Assembly (NCBI GenBank): GCA_036571765.1
Contig: BROE01000006.1
Span: 15,422,868 to 15,486,867 of the forward strand
Origin: Plecoglossus altivelis
Taxonomy: Eukaryota > Chordata > Actinopteri > Osmeriformes > Plecoglossidae
Reading direction: 5' to 3'
Length of the DNA stretch: 64,000 nucleotides
Made by a program: the position numbers and the translations under genes. This document shows positions 1-10,660 of the stretch, one piece after another (within the stretch, counting starts at the first letter, position 1; every line of letters starts with the position of its first letter). The notes beneath the pieces were generated by a model, which ran no database searches, was not told the DNA's origin, and saw only the letters and a list, made by a program, of their open reading frames with translations.

Positions 1-265
1 AGTCACGGCGGCGTTAACAAGATCGCGGGAGAAAACAATGTTTGAGATCCTGAACTTGAATCGCACACAACTTCGACCTGTTCATCCAGGACCAAACTCC
101 CACGGAGAGGAACTGAGCTACATGTTCGGTTGTGGCCTTCAGGTAGCTGCACCTGTGTGTCTTCTGCGATGCCCATGGCTGCGATATCTGCATCTGGGTC
201 TCTGGTTTCAAGTCCTCATGATCCGTATACATTCCCTTTCTGACAGATGGACAGCGGCATACAAA

Positions 266-296
<31 letters not shown>

Positions 297-1677
297 TCAG
301 ATCAGGTGATCCTGCTTCCATTATGCAACAGAGGGTACTTGGGGAAAAATGAAGTGGTCCAAGAGAGAGTGTGTGTGTGTGTGGTTTGCCAGAGAGAGGA
401 CATGCAACAGGAGATGTCTGTTCTATAGAACAGTCCCAGAAAGCAACAGCTACTTATCCTCTTTGACATATAGTCAATAACAGCGAGGAGTTGTCCAGGA
501 TCGTTACTGCATCCTTTTTAAATGAATCAATCAAACCTACTAATAATCTGATCATGTGCATACATACATACATACATTTTCAGAAAACAATGTTGATCAT
601 TACTAAGACAAGCGGACGTCTATGTTGAAGACAACGCTGGTAAACAAGGTGCCCTTCCCTTTAGAGTCAGAGGCAGCGACCTGCCCCAGGATCTAAAACA
701 GCTAAACAGGCATTTAAGAAGACCTTTTGACACATATTCGCGCTAGGAGTTCGCACCACCTTACACAAGCACGCACCCCATGACAAAACCGTCTTAATTT
801 AAGTGATCGAGTTATCGAATGGACCAGTGAAGTTGTAGCTCAACTGTACTGCAGCAAGATCCGAAAAGTTAAAAAAGGGAAGAGAAGCTTTGGTGAAAGT
901 TCAAGTGCATTGCATCGCAGGTTCTTGACATCACATGAAGATTGGTTTACCAGAATATGAATACATTCAGGAATACAGAACTTCAAATGATCGTACCGTT
1001 GCACCTGAATTTTCAGCGTCACTCAGGATCAAGAAACAAACCAACACGGTGGAAAGAATTCTAAAAAACAAGACTAGAATTATATATACAGAGCCAATCC
1101 TACCTGTGAGAGCCCTCAAATCAAATACATTGAAAAAACTACCAGCGTCTGCGTCCACATCAGTCTGACAAATGTTACTGAATTAAGAAACCCGAGTGAA
1201 AGAGCTTGGTGACCACATGCGCGCTCTCGTTCGGAATGCCAAGCGCGTGCGCGCACGAGCTGATATGGGTTTGACAGCGACCCCAGACCCACACTCTCAC
1301 ATGGACTTTTTTTTAGCCACAAGTTCTTGATGCACTTGAAAGCAAACTGAAACTCGCGGACGTCAAGAGAGCGCGCCTGGCGCAAACCTTGGCACAGACG
1401 TCGACGTTAATGTAAATGGGGCGGGGGGAGGGAGAGGGGGGGGGGGGGGGGTAGCTTCGAACGAGCCCTACTTGGAACTTGACCGGATGAACAATAGGTA
1501 ATGGCGCCCTCTTCAGGTACAAGCATAAAGCTACAAAACAAAGACTTCACCTCAAGGCTTTGGCGTCATTGCCCCTCCCAAAATGGGGGCTTTGAGACTC
1601 CTGTGTGTCCTGTTACAGGTAAGGACCAACATGCAGGAACTAATGCTGTGCCTCTCTGTGAGCAGGGAGAAACTCAC
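1..1677. other. Non-coding left edge, probable palladin-family intron
   Basis: No exon could be supported here on either strand. The stretch holds a (CA)n tract near 266-298, a G-run near 1436-1451 and a locally CpG-rich segment at about 1195-1405. If the palladin-family exon ending at 1678 is spliced onward, this is the start of its next intron. Confidence 0.5.
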
Positions 1678-2020
1678 TCGTCCTCCAGCAGGAAACAGCT
1701 GTCCTCCGGGGGGCTGTCGGGCCACTCTGGAGGGGGGATGGCTGAGGTGTCACACAGCAGCGACGGGCTGCTCTCCTGCTCCTGTTTGGGGGATGGCTGG
1801 TGGAGAGGGGGCGGGGTCTGCTGCTGGTGGGGCGGGGCCTGCTGCTGCTGCAAGGGTGGCGGCTGTTGTTGGGGGGCAGACTGATAGGGTGGCTGGTAGG
1901 GTGGCTGATAGGGGGGCCCGTAGGGGGGCTCATATGGGGGCTCGTACGGGGGGTCATACAGCTGTTGGACAGGGGCTTGTTGAGGAGGTGGGCACTCGTT
2001 CTCCAGCTGCTCTTCCAGGT
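1678..2020 (-). CDS. palld: Palladin-family exon: Pro/Gln-rich segment with PPY repeats
   Basis: Starts DLEEQLENECPPPQQ and carries six tandem PPY[E/G/Q] units, then Gln/Pro runs and PPPEWPDSPPEDSCFLLED. It sits where palladin keeps its proline-rich region after Ig2. It can end at the donor GA|GTGAGT (1678). Unspliced, it reads straight into a TGA at 1674-1676. Confidence 0.75.
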
Positions 2021-4202
2021 CTACAGGGGGACAGGGAGAGAGGGGATGAGGGGGGATGATGTCTGAGTCCACTCAGACGGGATGAGTGGGAAGCTGTTAC
2101 AGTGTGCTGGTCTCACCCATGTAGACTTCCAGCAGGGCGCTGCAGGACACTGTGCCATACTGGTTCAGAGCCATACACTTGAACATCCCAGAATCCTCCG
2201 GAAATGCCTCGGTGATCACAAGGGTGCACAGCTCCTCTAGCAGGGAGAACACACATGCAAAAAGACACACACACACACACACACAGACAGATCAGAAAAC
2301 CACACACAGGTCAGAGATCCATATACACAATTCATCGATGCAAAAATCAACACACACAGATCACAGGAACACACACAGGCCATACATCCACACAAAGGTC
2401 ACAGAAACATACACATGTCCTAGGTACTCCATCATATACATACATACACATACAGGTCCTGGGTACTCAATTATTATGTAAACACATACACACACAGACC
2501 ATAGATACACAGAAACACACTGACTTTAGATTCCTTTAGATTTGGCTGTACGGAGCGAGAGAAAGGGTGAACCATTGGGGAGAGTTGACACTCACCTGGG
2601 ACAGACACTGAGCTGGCCTCTGAAACACACACAGTGCGCCGAAGGTCAGCGATTTCGATATTGATATCACCTCCTCCACCTCCCGCTTACTCTTTCCTCC
2701 CTCCCCTCCTCCTTCCCCGTCACCTACTCTTCCGGAGGATTCTGAAGTCGGCCGAGTCCAGGATCTGCTCGTCCTCACGGTACCAGAGCACCTGCAATGG
2801 CGGTGTCCCCCGGATGCGACACTCCAGCACCACCAGCTGCCCCTTGACCGTGGTGACATCATGAAGACACTGGGAGCGGGATGGCAGGAGTTCACACAGA
2901 CACACACGCAGGACCACAGATGCACACACACAGGCTCGTCAGTTCTCTGGTCTCAAGTCAGCATTGCTTTGTATGAAAATGTTTTCTAAAACGTTCAACA
3001 AAGGTTTCCTTTTCACTCAATTAGATTATTATTCGTCTAATCTGTGTTTGCGGAGCTTCCCAGCCTAGTCCTTCTTAGGGGCCACTACTGGGATCAGTCA
3101 TGGGGAAGTTTTGGGTCAACTCTCTAGCATGGTTAACTCATTATTCTGATCACTACATTGGGCTACACACATACACATAGGATTTACAAATGCGAACAAA
3201 ATATATAATGTATAGGCTTTAGGTGTTTTTTAAGGTTAATGCTGGTGTTTTTAGTATTATTAGTACTTTAGTATTATTGTCTATATTGTTATACTAATAT
3301 TTGTACGATCATATCTGTATATATTTGATTCTGAGCCATATACACTTTGGGTCAAACTTTTAGGAAACAAAGACCAACAGTTTCACTGCACCCACACTTG
3401 TGACATGCAGACACAACACTTGTGAAATAACTAGGGACTTGAACCTGATACTTTTGCTCTGGCAGAGACAAGCCTTCAGTAGTAAGTCAGCTGTCTGCCT
3501 CTATTCTATATATAAAACAACAATAAGAATCTGCCCTTCCTCTCCTCAACAAGTGTCTTCTAGCAACATGCCAGTGTAAATCTGTGATAATTGGCTGGCT
3601 GAGAAGGATACGACACCTAATAGCATCAATTTGCTGTTGCCCTTGCTCTACCGCTTGCGTAAAGGCCTCAGAAATCGGAGCTGACTGGTATCATTTCAAG
3701 TCTCCCTATGCGTAAAGGCCTCCAGTCAACCTTGACCTTCACCCTGCCTCTGTCTTTGTTGTGCTCTGTGGCGGCCTCAAACGAAGCTGCAGTTCCTCAT
3801 GCAGCCAGCAAGTGGGGGAAGAGATCAGGTTCCTGATCAGCTGTGGTGCTCAGTAGAGCTCAGGTGCGATGGCGTATCAGGACACAGCTTACCTTGACGA
3901 AAGTCGGAGCCACTCCCCCGCTGCCTGTGTACTGTTGGGAGTGCGAGGGGCTTTGAGTCTGGGGAAGAAACCACACAGGTGTTCCCCATGAGTAAGTAGC
4001 ACATTCACTTCTACAGGGTAAAGAGTGTGTGTGTGTGTGTGTTTACTCTCTGAGGGCTGATGCAAAGGGGTTGCACCAGTGTGGACTGTCTCTGCTGGAG
4101 GATTGTGGCAGCGGAGGAGGATGAGGAGGAGGATGAGGAGGAGATCTCTCTGGCGCAGGAGGAGATGGTCAGCGACATGGTGCTGGTCTTCTTCTGGACA
4201 CC
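1678..4202 (-). CDS. palld: Palladin-family (PALLD/MYPN) actin-scaffold protein, internal part of the gene
   Basis: Palladins are cytoskeletal scaffolds of stress fibres and Z-discs that bind alpha-actinin, Ena/VASP proteins and F-actin. Six exons join in frame: 4047-4202, 3893-3958, 2728-2869, 2596-2619, 2117-2236 and 1678-2020. In order they encode a linker starting VQKKTSTMSLTIS followed by a Ser run, a short linker ending APTFVK, then one I-set Ig domain with the B-strand Cys in VVLECRIRG, the Trp in VLWYRED, and the F-strand Cys in EDSGMFKCMALNQYG. A Pro/Gln-rich segment follows. The linker, the Ig and the small insertion exon between RILRK and EELCTLVITEAF match the palladin Ig2 region by my knowledge of the family. 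Later Ig domains would lie off the left edge. I saw no Ig1-type exon between here and the kinase 3' end at 10.65 kb. Myopalladin is the main alternative; the symbol is tentative. Confidence 0.75.
2117..2236 (-). CDS. palld: Palladin-family exon: second half of the Ig domain
   Basis: Phase 1 to 1. It encodes EELCTLVITEAFPEDSG, then MFKCMALNQYGTVSCSALLEV, including the second Ig cysteine and the D-x-G-x-Y/F-x-C signature. Acceptor CTGCTAG, donor GTGAGA. Confidence 0.9.
2596..2619 (-). CDS. palld: Palladin-family 24-base micro-exon
   Basis: A 24-base exon, phase 1 to 1, encoding ASSVSVP between the RILRK and EELCTL strands. It occupies the place of the short variable insert seen in palladin Ig2. 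Both splice sites are canonical (TTTCAG and GTGAGT). Confidence 0.75.
2728..2869 (-). CDS. palld: Palladin-family exon: first half of the Ig domain
   Basis: 47 codons plus one base, between acceptor CGCTCCCAG and donor A|GTAGGT. It carries the Ig core: VKGQLVVLECRIRGTPPL, the Trp of VLWYRED and the edge strand SADFRILRK. Confidence 0.88.
3893..3958 (-). CDS. palld: Palladin-family exon: linker entering the Ig domain
   Basis: 22 codons, phase 0 to 0, between acceptor TTCCCCAG and donor AAG|GTAAGC. It ends GGVAPTFVK, the A-strand entry typical of palladin Ig domains. The intron to the previous exon is only 88 bases. Confidence 0.75.
4047..4202 (-). CDS. palld: Palladin-family exon: Ser-rich linker
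   Basis: Phase 0 to 0, 52 codons, from GVQKKTSTMSLTIS through a run of ten Ser codons (TCC/TCA) to LCISPQR; donor AGA|GTAAAC then (CA)n. The QKKT-S-MSLTI motif resembles the segment before Ig2 in palladin. An alternative acceptor seven bases upstream (4209) would not fit the phase of the candidate exon before it. Confidence 0.6.
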
Positions 4203-4351
4203 CTGGACGCTGCACACACATCGGCGCTGCCTTGTACTCATGTCATCGGACTAATTGGTGTGCTAACTTGAGATTGTCAAAGTGTGTTCATGTGTGGAGT
4301 CGAATGTATACTGTTCCTTTGTAAGTGTGTGTGTGTCTGTGTGTGTCTTAC

Positions 4352-4413
4352 TGGGCCATGTTTCAGGCTGTTCCAGGGGAAAGAGACCGCTCTGTCCACA
4401 CGGAGGCTGGGCC
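4352..4413 (-). CDS. Possible upstream exon of the palladin-family gene
   Basis: Flanked by an acceptor (CTGCAG) and a donor (GTAAGACAC). Read in the frame that ends in phase 0, it gives PSLRVDRAVSFPWNSLKHGP and would join the next exon at GVQKK. A second frame is also open. No family match was recognised, so this is only a splice-site and phase argument. Confidence 0.3.
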
Positions 4414-4504
4414 CTGCAGCTCTTGGTCAGGGGAAAGAGAGAGTCACACACTCCTATTCCTAGGATGTAAGAGGAAGAAACCAAAGGAGGAAGCCTTAGG
4501 ATAC

Positions 4505-4655
4505 ACACTAAGGAGACAATCTGAGGCGACAACTTTAGCACTCAACTTAAGGAGACTACTTCAGTAGACAACTTTAGCACACAACTTGAGGAGACTACTT
4601 CAGTAGACAACTTTAGAACACAACTTGAGGAGACTACTTCAGTAGACATCCTGAG
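4505..4655. repeat. Minisatellite, ~39-bp unit, 3-4 copies
   Basis: The unit begins AACTTGAGGAGACTACTTCA and continues GTAGACAACTTTAGAACAC. The first copy is diverged and the later ones are nearly identical. Confidence 0.85.
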
Positions 4656-4789
4656 GAGATGCATGGAGGAAGGGAGCAAGAACAATGACAACAATCTAAG
4701 ATGGCACCGCAGAGCGCACCCTCAGCCGGTCAGTGCGCTCTGTTAACTGTAAAAGAGACAGAACCCCTTCAAAGCGACTCGGCTGGACT

Positions 4790-5595
4790 CTCCAGCCACC
4801 GTCAAGCACTGTGCTGACCAGCTGTCTCTGGTGTCCACCAACATCCTCATCACCACCACGGAGACATGCCATTTGCCAGCTTACCTCAAGTCCTCCACCA
4901 TCATCCCAACAGGACTCAATGATTTCAGGCCTGTCGCCCCCTGACCTCTGTGGTAGGAATCCTTTGAGCAGGAAAAACCCAGCCCCACTCAGCCCCATTA
5001 CCCAGTACGACTCCCCCAGTCAACACTGTGGAGGCCTTCTGCTTCCTGGGTACCATCCTCTCCCAGGATCTCAAATAGGAACTCAACATCTGCTCCCTCA
5101 CCAACAAAGCACAACAGAGGATGTACTTCCTACAGTAGCTGAAGAAATTCAACTTGCAAGGAACAATGATGGTACACTTTTACACAGCCATCATTGAGTC
5201 CAACCTCACCTCCTCCATCACCACCTGGTATGTTGCTAACACTGCCAAGGACAAGAGGACACCAGCGCATCGTCCACACCACTAAGAAGGTGATTGGCTG
5301 CAGTCTGCAAGACTGCATCTGATTCCTCCCACACTGGGCGCACGCTGTTCCTGCCACTCCCCTCTGACAGGAAGCTACTAACACTCTGACACTTTAACAC
5401 GTACAGCACTACGGCACTCTTTCATTTGTAGTTTTACTTTGTATTTTATACTACAAGGTTTTGTCAGTATTTTACCGTCAGTTTCTTTGACTGAACACAT
5501 TTAAAAGATTCTATATGTTCAGTATTTGTTTACTCTACTTGCCTACCCTGGTAAATTCCTTGTGCACAGAAATTAAACTTCATTCTAATTCTGAA
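4790..5595 (+). mobile_element. Decayed L2/Rex-like LINE fragment (reverse transcriptase remnants and 3' tail)
   Basis: Plus-strand translation with frame changes gives CADQLSLVSTNILITT, TCHLPAYLKSSTIIP, then GLNDFRPVAP. These are the conserved pre-palm blocks of fish L2-clade reverse transcriptase. After a large deletion come VEAFCFLGTILSQDL, KAQQRMYFLQQLKKFNL and AIIESNLTSSITTWYV, the usual C-terminal blocks. The YADD active-site region is missing and stops interrupt the frame, so it is dead. Further 3' tail DNA runs to about 5595. The exact clade is inferred from remembered motifs. Confidence 0.8.
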
Positions 5596-6179
5596 GAATC
5601 TAGATTCAACACTGTTGGGAGAATTGACCACAGTACTACCCAACTCATACATTTTGTTACAGTGTTGTTCATGAAAGACCACAGTCCCACCAAGCAAAAA
5701 TGTACAAACAGCATGTAATCCATGTGAAAAGTGCCCAGAGTCAGATGATTTATAAAAAATTCTAATTATATATATATATATGTATATATTTATTTTTCTT
5801 CTAAATGTATATTTATGCTATTTAAACATGGGTCCCATCGGACCATCAGAAACACTGTCCTCACCATACAGAGAAATGAATGTCTGTAGGCATCATTGTC
5901 ATTAGTACAGGTTAGATCATCAACAGTCTGTGCTAAAGGGAGGAAGTGTTTGTTGTTGTTGTTTGGTCAAGGTACTGCTAATCTAGTTTGAAGCTGCCCC
6001 AAGCCCCAGGCTGATGGATACTGGCACAAGGCTGAGGCTATTTATACAGAAAGGAGATCCCACGGTAACACACACATTCCCTCCCCCCAACACACACACA
6101 CACACGAGTGCATTGGATGCCACTGTCCATCCATTGTGTGAACTGAACACACCCAACTCAGTCAACAGAAAGTCTTGGT

Positions 6180-6399
6180 GGCAGGATCTGTTGGTGATCC
6201 CTCGTCTCAGTGATGGCTGGATCTGTTGGTGATCCCTCGTCTCAGTGATGGCTGGATCTGTTGGCGATCCCTCGTCCCTGTGATGGCTGGATCTCTTGGT
6301 GATCCCTCGTCTCAGTGATGGCTGGATCTGTTGGTGATCCCTCGTCTTTGTGATGGCTGGATCTGTTGGTGATCCCTCGTCTCAGTGATGGCTCGATCT
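6180..6399. repeat. Minisatellite, 35-bp unit, ~6 copies
   Basis: The unit begins GGATCTGTTGGTGATCCCTC and ends GTCTCAGTGATGGCT. The six copies differ at a few positions. Confidence 0.95.
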
Positions 6400-9300
6400 C
6401 ACGCCTGTCAAGCTCAGCCTCCCTGGCAGCCTTATTTCAAAGCTCCTGGCTAGGCTGCTGTCCATCCTGAGACAGAAAGGTTGGCCAACAAGCCTCTCCT
6501 TCCTCTCCTTCCTCCCCTCCCCCCAGTCTCGCCCTTACAATCTGACACAAGGCAGGTCAACATTTCATCCTCTTAGCCAATGTGGTGTGTCGTTATCCTC
6601 TCGGATAACCTCTCGGATAACGAAACCATGTTTCATATCAAGAGCCGGAGAGGAAATGTCTATAAGTTGGCACGGATGTGATTAAACAGATGCTGTTGCG
6701 TTGCATCTCTTTCAAGAACACTTGACTCACTGTTGTAAACAATGTTATTATCAATAAATGAAGCTTTCCAATACAAGATATCAGGGCTCTTCAGCAAATT
6801 ATTCAAGATCTAGATTGCAAAATATGTAGGATTTCAAATGGAATGCTATTATTTACTAAGCTGTCCTTCAATGATAAATACTCTGTACAATCCCAGCTGG
6901 GTACAGCTCAGATTCCTCTAGCTCCACCTCAAAAAATGTTGACGTGTCCTGCCTGTATGGAGAGATTCCCCAAATCATCCAGCCAAACCCATAAGGTCAG
7001 AAGTCGTGCTCTATGTGCTTGTGGATATGTGCTCTAATCACAGTGGATCAAGTCTTTCCTGGAACCTTTCTCCCTGATTGCTCTCCCACCTCTGCCCAGC
7101 AAGAAACTCTGTGGCTGGGATGACTTAGAAACCACTCCTGCTTTGGGCTGTTAACAGGAACCATGGGCACTCCCATCGCTGCTGTTATAAAGGCCATTTT
7201 AAAAGTAAATAATGACCCAAAGCGCCAATCATCTTATCCGACCTGAGAGACTAATGAAAGGGTCTGCGCCTCTACCCCTCCTGGTGGAGAGAGATCCGAC
7301 CCCTTACCTCTGTGGGGGCTCCAGCGTAGCCCCTCGTTGGTGGGTAATCTGAGCTAACCCTGCGAGCCGGAGGCTAATTTGGTTTCTGCTCCAGCGTGTT
7401 GGATTTAGAAACACATGGCGTCAGATAAATCTCCCACCCTCTCTCGCGTTTCTCGTCTCTCCCTCCCTCCCTCCCTGTTGCTCCTGTTTCTCCTTCTCCA
7501 CCTCCTCAAATCTCCCACTCTTTCCCTCCCTCTCTGTCATACTCCCTGCTCCTCTCCCACAATGACCCAGCCAAGACCAGGGGTCTTAATTTCAATTTTC
7601 CTCCCCCACATGCTGTACGCAGAGCCCAAACTTCTCGTTGGACAACCGGGCCCTCAACCACAAAAGGAACAACAGCCTTCAACGGTGGTGCCTAGCATTT
7701 TGAAATGTGAACAAATTCGAGGAAGGGGTTATATAGTCACAGATTGACACCCTGACCCCCCCCCCACACACACACACACACAGGGTCAATGGGGTTGGGG
7801 GGCTGGGGTCCAGGTGTTAAGAGAGAGCTAGACAGTAGGCCGACAACCTCAAGGGGCTGTCTCACTATGGGCCTAGGCCCCTAAAGCAATCTCCATTCAG
7901 CCTTTAATGTCCAACCTTCATGCCTGCGATACTCTCTGAAACACAACCATTTTGATTTCCTGAGATGCGGCAAGCCCACAATAAACATGCGAGGGTGCCA
8001 GTTAGTGTAATCATAATCCTGCAGTACCATTCCACCAGCTTTAGAAGCTTTGTGTCTTCCAAATAGCCAGCTGCTGAAGCGCTCTCCAACATTCCCAGCA
8101 CTGTCCGGTCCAGCATTCCTGTAGAACATTCCGGACCCGGACTGCATTCCCGCTCCCCCATCCACAATACCCTGGCCAACTATGATAGGACAGCTCTACC
8201 ACCAGGCAGTTAGTTAGACATTAGACATTATAAAAACAGTTGAAACAGATGCGTTTGATGATATGAGACAAGGAGTGGGCAGGAATTCCTATTATTCAGG
8301 TAGTCGTCTCAGTTATTAGTAAACAGATCGACAGGAAGTCCAGTGATACAAGTTATACCAGTGCAGCCATCCAGGTTGTAACTCATAGTAAACTCATGTT
8401 CCTGTTGGTTGAAGCTGTGAATCGCATACTGGACCATGTGAGCGTGATAGAAAGGCATTCTGACCTTTTTGCGATGTATCATGTTTGAGATGGGTTGCTG
8501 CTGTTGTTTTGTTGTGTAACACATGGCTCACTGTTTCTCGTCTTCTCTCTTCTCACTTTAGGAACTGTGCAGTTCTAGTCTATATATCTATATTTCTTGC
8601 ATTTACCATATAGTATACAGTTTGTTAAAAATTTGGATGAAGTATCTGAATGAACAAATGTAAATTCCTTGATCAACTAGCACTAAAGTGGACTAATCCT
8701 TCCACAAAAGCCATATAGATGACAGTTCGTAGTCCGAATTACAAGTTGTTGTGTATGTTCTACTGCACATGTGACCTGAGCCTGTGGAAGTGACCTCACT
8801 GACCTCTGTCTATGCCAACCAGGAAGTGTCATCCTTAATAAGCAGTTGACATCCAATCAGCAGACAGCTTTTCTTATTCGTAAATCCTGTAGGGGACAGT
8901 TGTCCAGATAGAGTGCAGTTGCTATAGTATCACACAAAGAACTCCAACAGTAAACTAACAAGAGCAAATTAACCAATAGCACAACCTTTGACATAGCGTG
9001 TTTATCGTGTTTCTGTCGATCGGGATAAAAACAATGAATTGTCAAACAGGCAAACATGCACTCACACTCACACAAACACACCCACACCCATATCGCACAG
9101 GGTTGTGATATGAACGGTGTTGCCTGTATAATCCCTGCTGCAGCTCCCCTAGTTGTCTTCACCGGACAGATTTAGCAGGAGGGTCACCTGACCTCCGGGG
9201 ACCCAATCCTAGCGCTTGCTTTGCAGAAGGTGTTGTAAAAGCACGTCTGACGTTTCCTGCAGCCCCCCCCCCCCCCCCCCCCCCCCCCCTCCCCATCCCC

Positions 9301-9754
9301 CAGGCGCCACTCTGCCCGACTGAGTTGCCTCACCCTGCTGGCGACGACACATCTGACACACTCCTCCATGTCCCCTGCATCAACAGCCCGGCAGATGCAA
9401 CAGGGTTTCAGTCCATTTGACCCAGGGGTGTCTTAGCCCAGAGCTGCCTAGCATCTCCCCGGGGCCCAGCTCCGCAGACGGCCCGTCGGCCTGCTCAGTC
9501 TGGTCCCTCACAGAGACAAAGGGCAGCCAGTTGCTAGGGATCACAGCCTGGCTTCTCAAGACTAACTGTTGGTCTTCACGGCCTTGCTACATACGCAGCC
9601 TGTCCCGTTCCTCAGACTAGGCCAGACAACTGGGCTCCCACCGCAGTCTTGAAAGATAGATGACTAAGCAGACAGATTTAGCCTTGGGGCCTAACAACAG
9701 CCCTGCAGGCTCTGAGCTCCTAGTCTCCTGGGCAAAGAAGCGCATAACCATACG

Positions 9755-10005
9755 AGACCGGGCCAGAGCAGACCATGCCAGGCTAGGCCAGACCAGACGA
9801 GGCAAGACTGGACCAGACCAGGCCAGATTAGACCAGAACAGGCAAAACCAGGCCACATTATACCAGGTCAAGACAAATTATACAAGACCAGGCAAGACCA
9901 GGCCAGATTAGACCCAACCAGGTAAAACCAGACCAGACCAATATAGAGCAGACAAGGCCAGTCTAGACCAGACCAGACCAAACCAGGTGACAAGACCAGG
10001 CCAGA
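9755..10005. repeat. Degenerate GACCAGGC/CCAGATTA array
   Basis: Short imperfect units of the form GACCAGGCMAGACCAGGCCA with interspersed AGATTAGACCAGA recur over about 250 bases. No clean period was measurable by eye. Confidence 0.8.
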
Positions 10006-10268
10006 CATCTGATCTACGCCCAGAGCAGCTGGATTAGATCTCAGACACGCAGCAGTCTACCTGTCCTCCTGGGTCTGCCTCCCCAACAACCCCAGAGAGG
10101 AGCTCCCATGCCAGGCCTTACCAGTAGATCACAGAGGTAGAAGGTGGTTTTGTGAGGATAAGTCCAACAGCAGGGTTGGTTGGCACTCGAGGCTCCGGTC
10201 CTCTCTTGTCTGTGCGACGGATCCCTCTCTTTCTGTCCCTGGTGTGCTGCTATGCCCAGAGCCTCAAC

Positions 10269-10283
10269 TCTGCTCTGCTTAAT

Positions 10284-10318
<35 letters not shown>
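10269..10318. repeat. (CA)n microsatellite
   Basis: Nearly pure CA dinucleotide run, followed by a G-rich stretch up to about 10410. Confidence 0.95.
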
Positions 10319-10321
<3 letters not shown>

Positions 10322-10654
10322 GAGCTGAGGGACGGGCATGGGGGGTGAGGGTGCGTGTGTCAGGGGGGAAGAGGGGGGCTGAAGGGGCAAAAGAGAGATT
10401 GGGGGGGGTGGGCTAGGATGTTAGCTAAAGTATCTTGTATCAAATTACATCCCCCCCCCCCTACTGACTGAGCTGACTCCACAGTAAACCATAGAGACCT
10501 AAGCGCTCCCCCCCTCAAATATAGAACCAGTGGCTCCCCTCCATGCCTCCCACCTCCTCCCTCCCACTGACTCCAGCAGGTGGGAGTGGCCTTGGCCACC
10601 TCCTCGCAATAACCACGGGAAACATGACTGGGTGGTCTACAAACGGGTGTTGTT

Positions 10655-10660
10655 TTTATT
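10655..10660 (-). terminator. nrk: Poly(A) signal AATAAA of the kinase gene
   Basis: The minus strand reads GAATAAAAACAACACC here, followed downstream by a GT-rich stretch. It lies about 2.48 kb past the kinase stop codon. The A/T-rich segment just upstream (10660-10920) looks like a typical distal 3'UTR. Confidence 0.7.

Larger units (their letters stand above)
4414..10654. other. Intergenic or 5' palladin region without a recognised exon
   Basis: Apart from the repeats listed separately (39-bp array, LINE fragment, 35-bp array, GACCA-type array, a poly-C run at about 9263-9289 and a (CA)n at 10269-10318), I see no coding exon. There is an (AT)n at about 5765-5790. A small palindrome CGTTATCC...GGATAACG lies at 6591-6622. 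Confidence 0.5.

Noticed and set aside
1583..2059. Plus-strand open frame of 158 codons
   Set aside because: Antisense of the palladin-family Pro/Gln-rich exon; Gly/Gln-type low complexity.
9334..9369. Candidate start exon (MEECVRCVVASR) with a GTGAGG donor for the palladin-family gene
   Set aside because: No family similarity, next to a poly-C run, and based only on one ATG and one donor.
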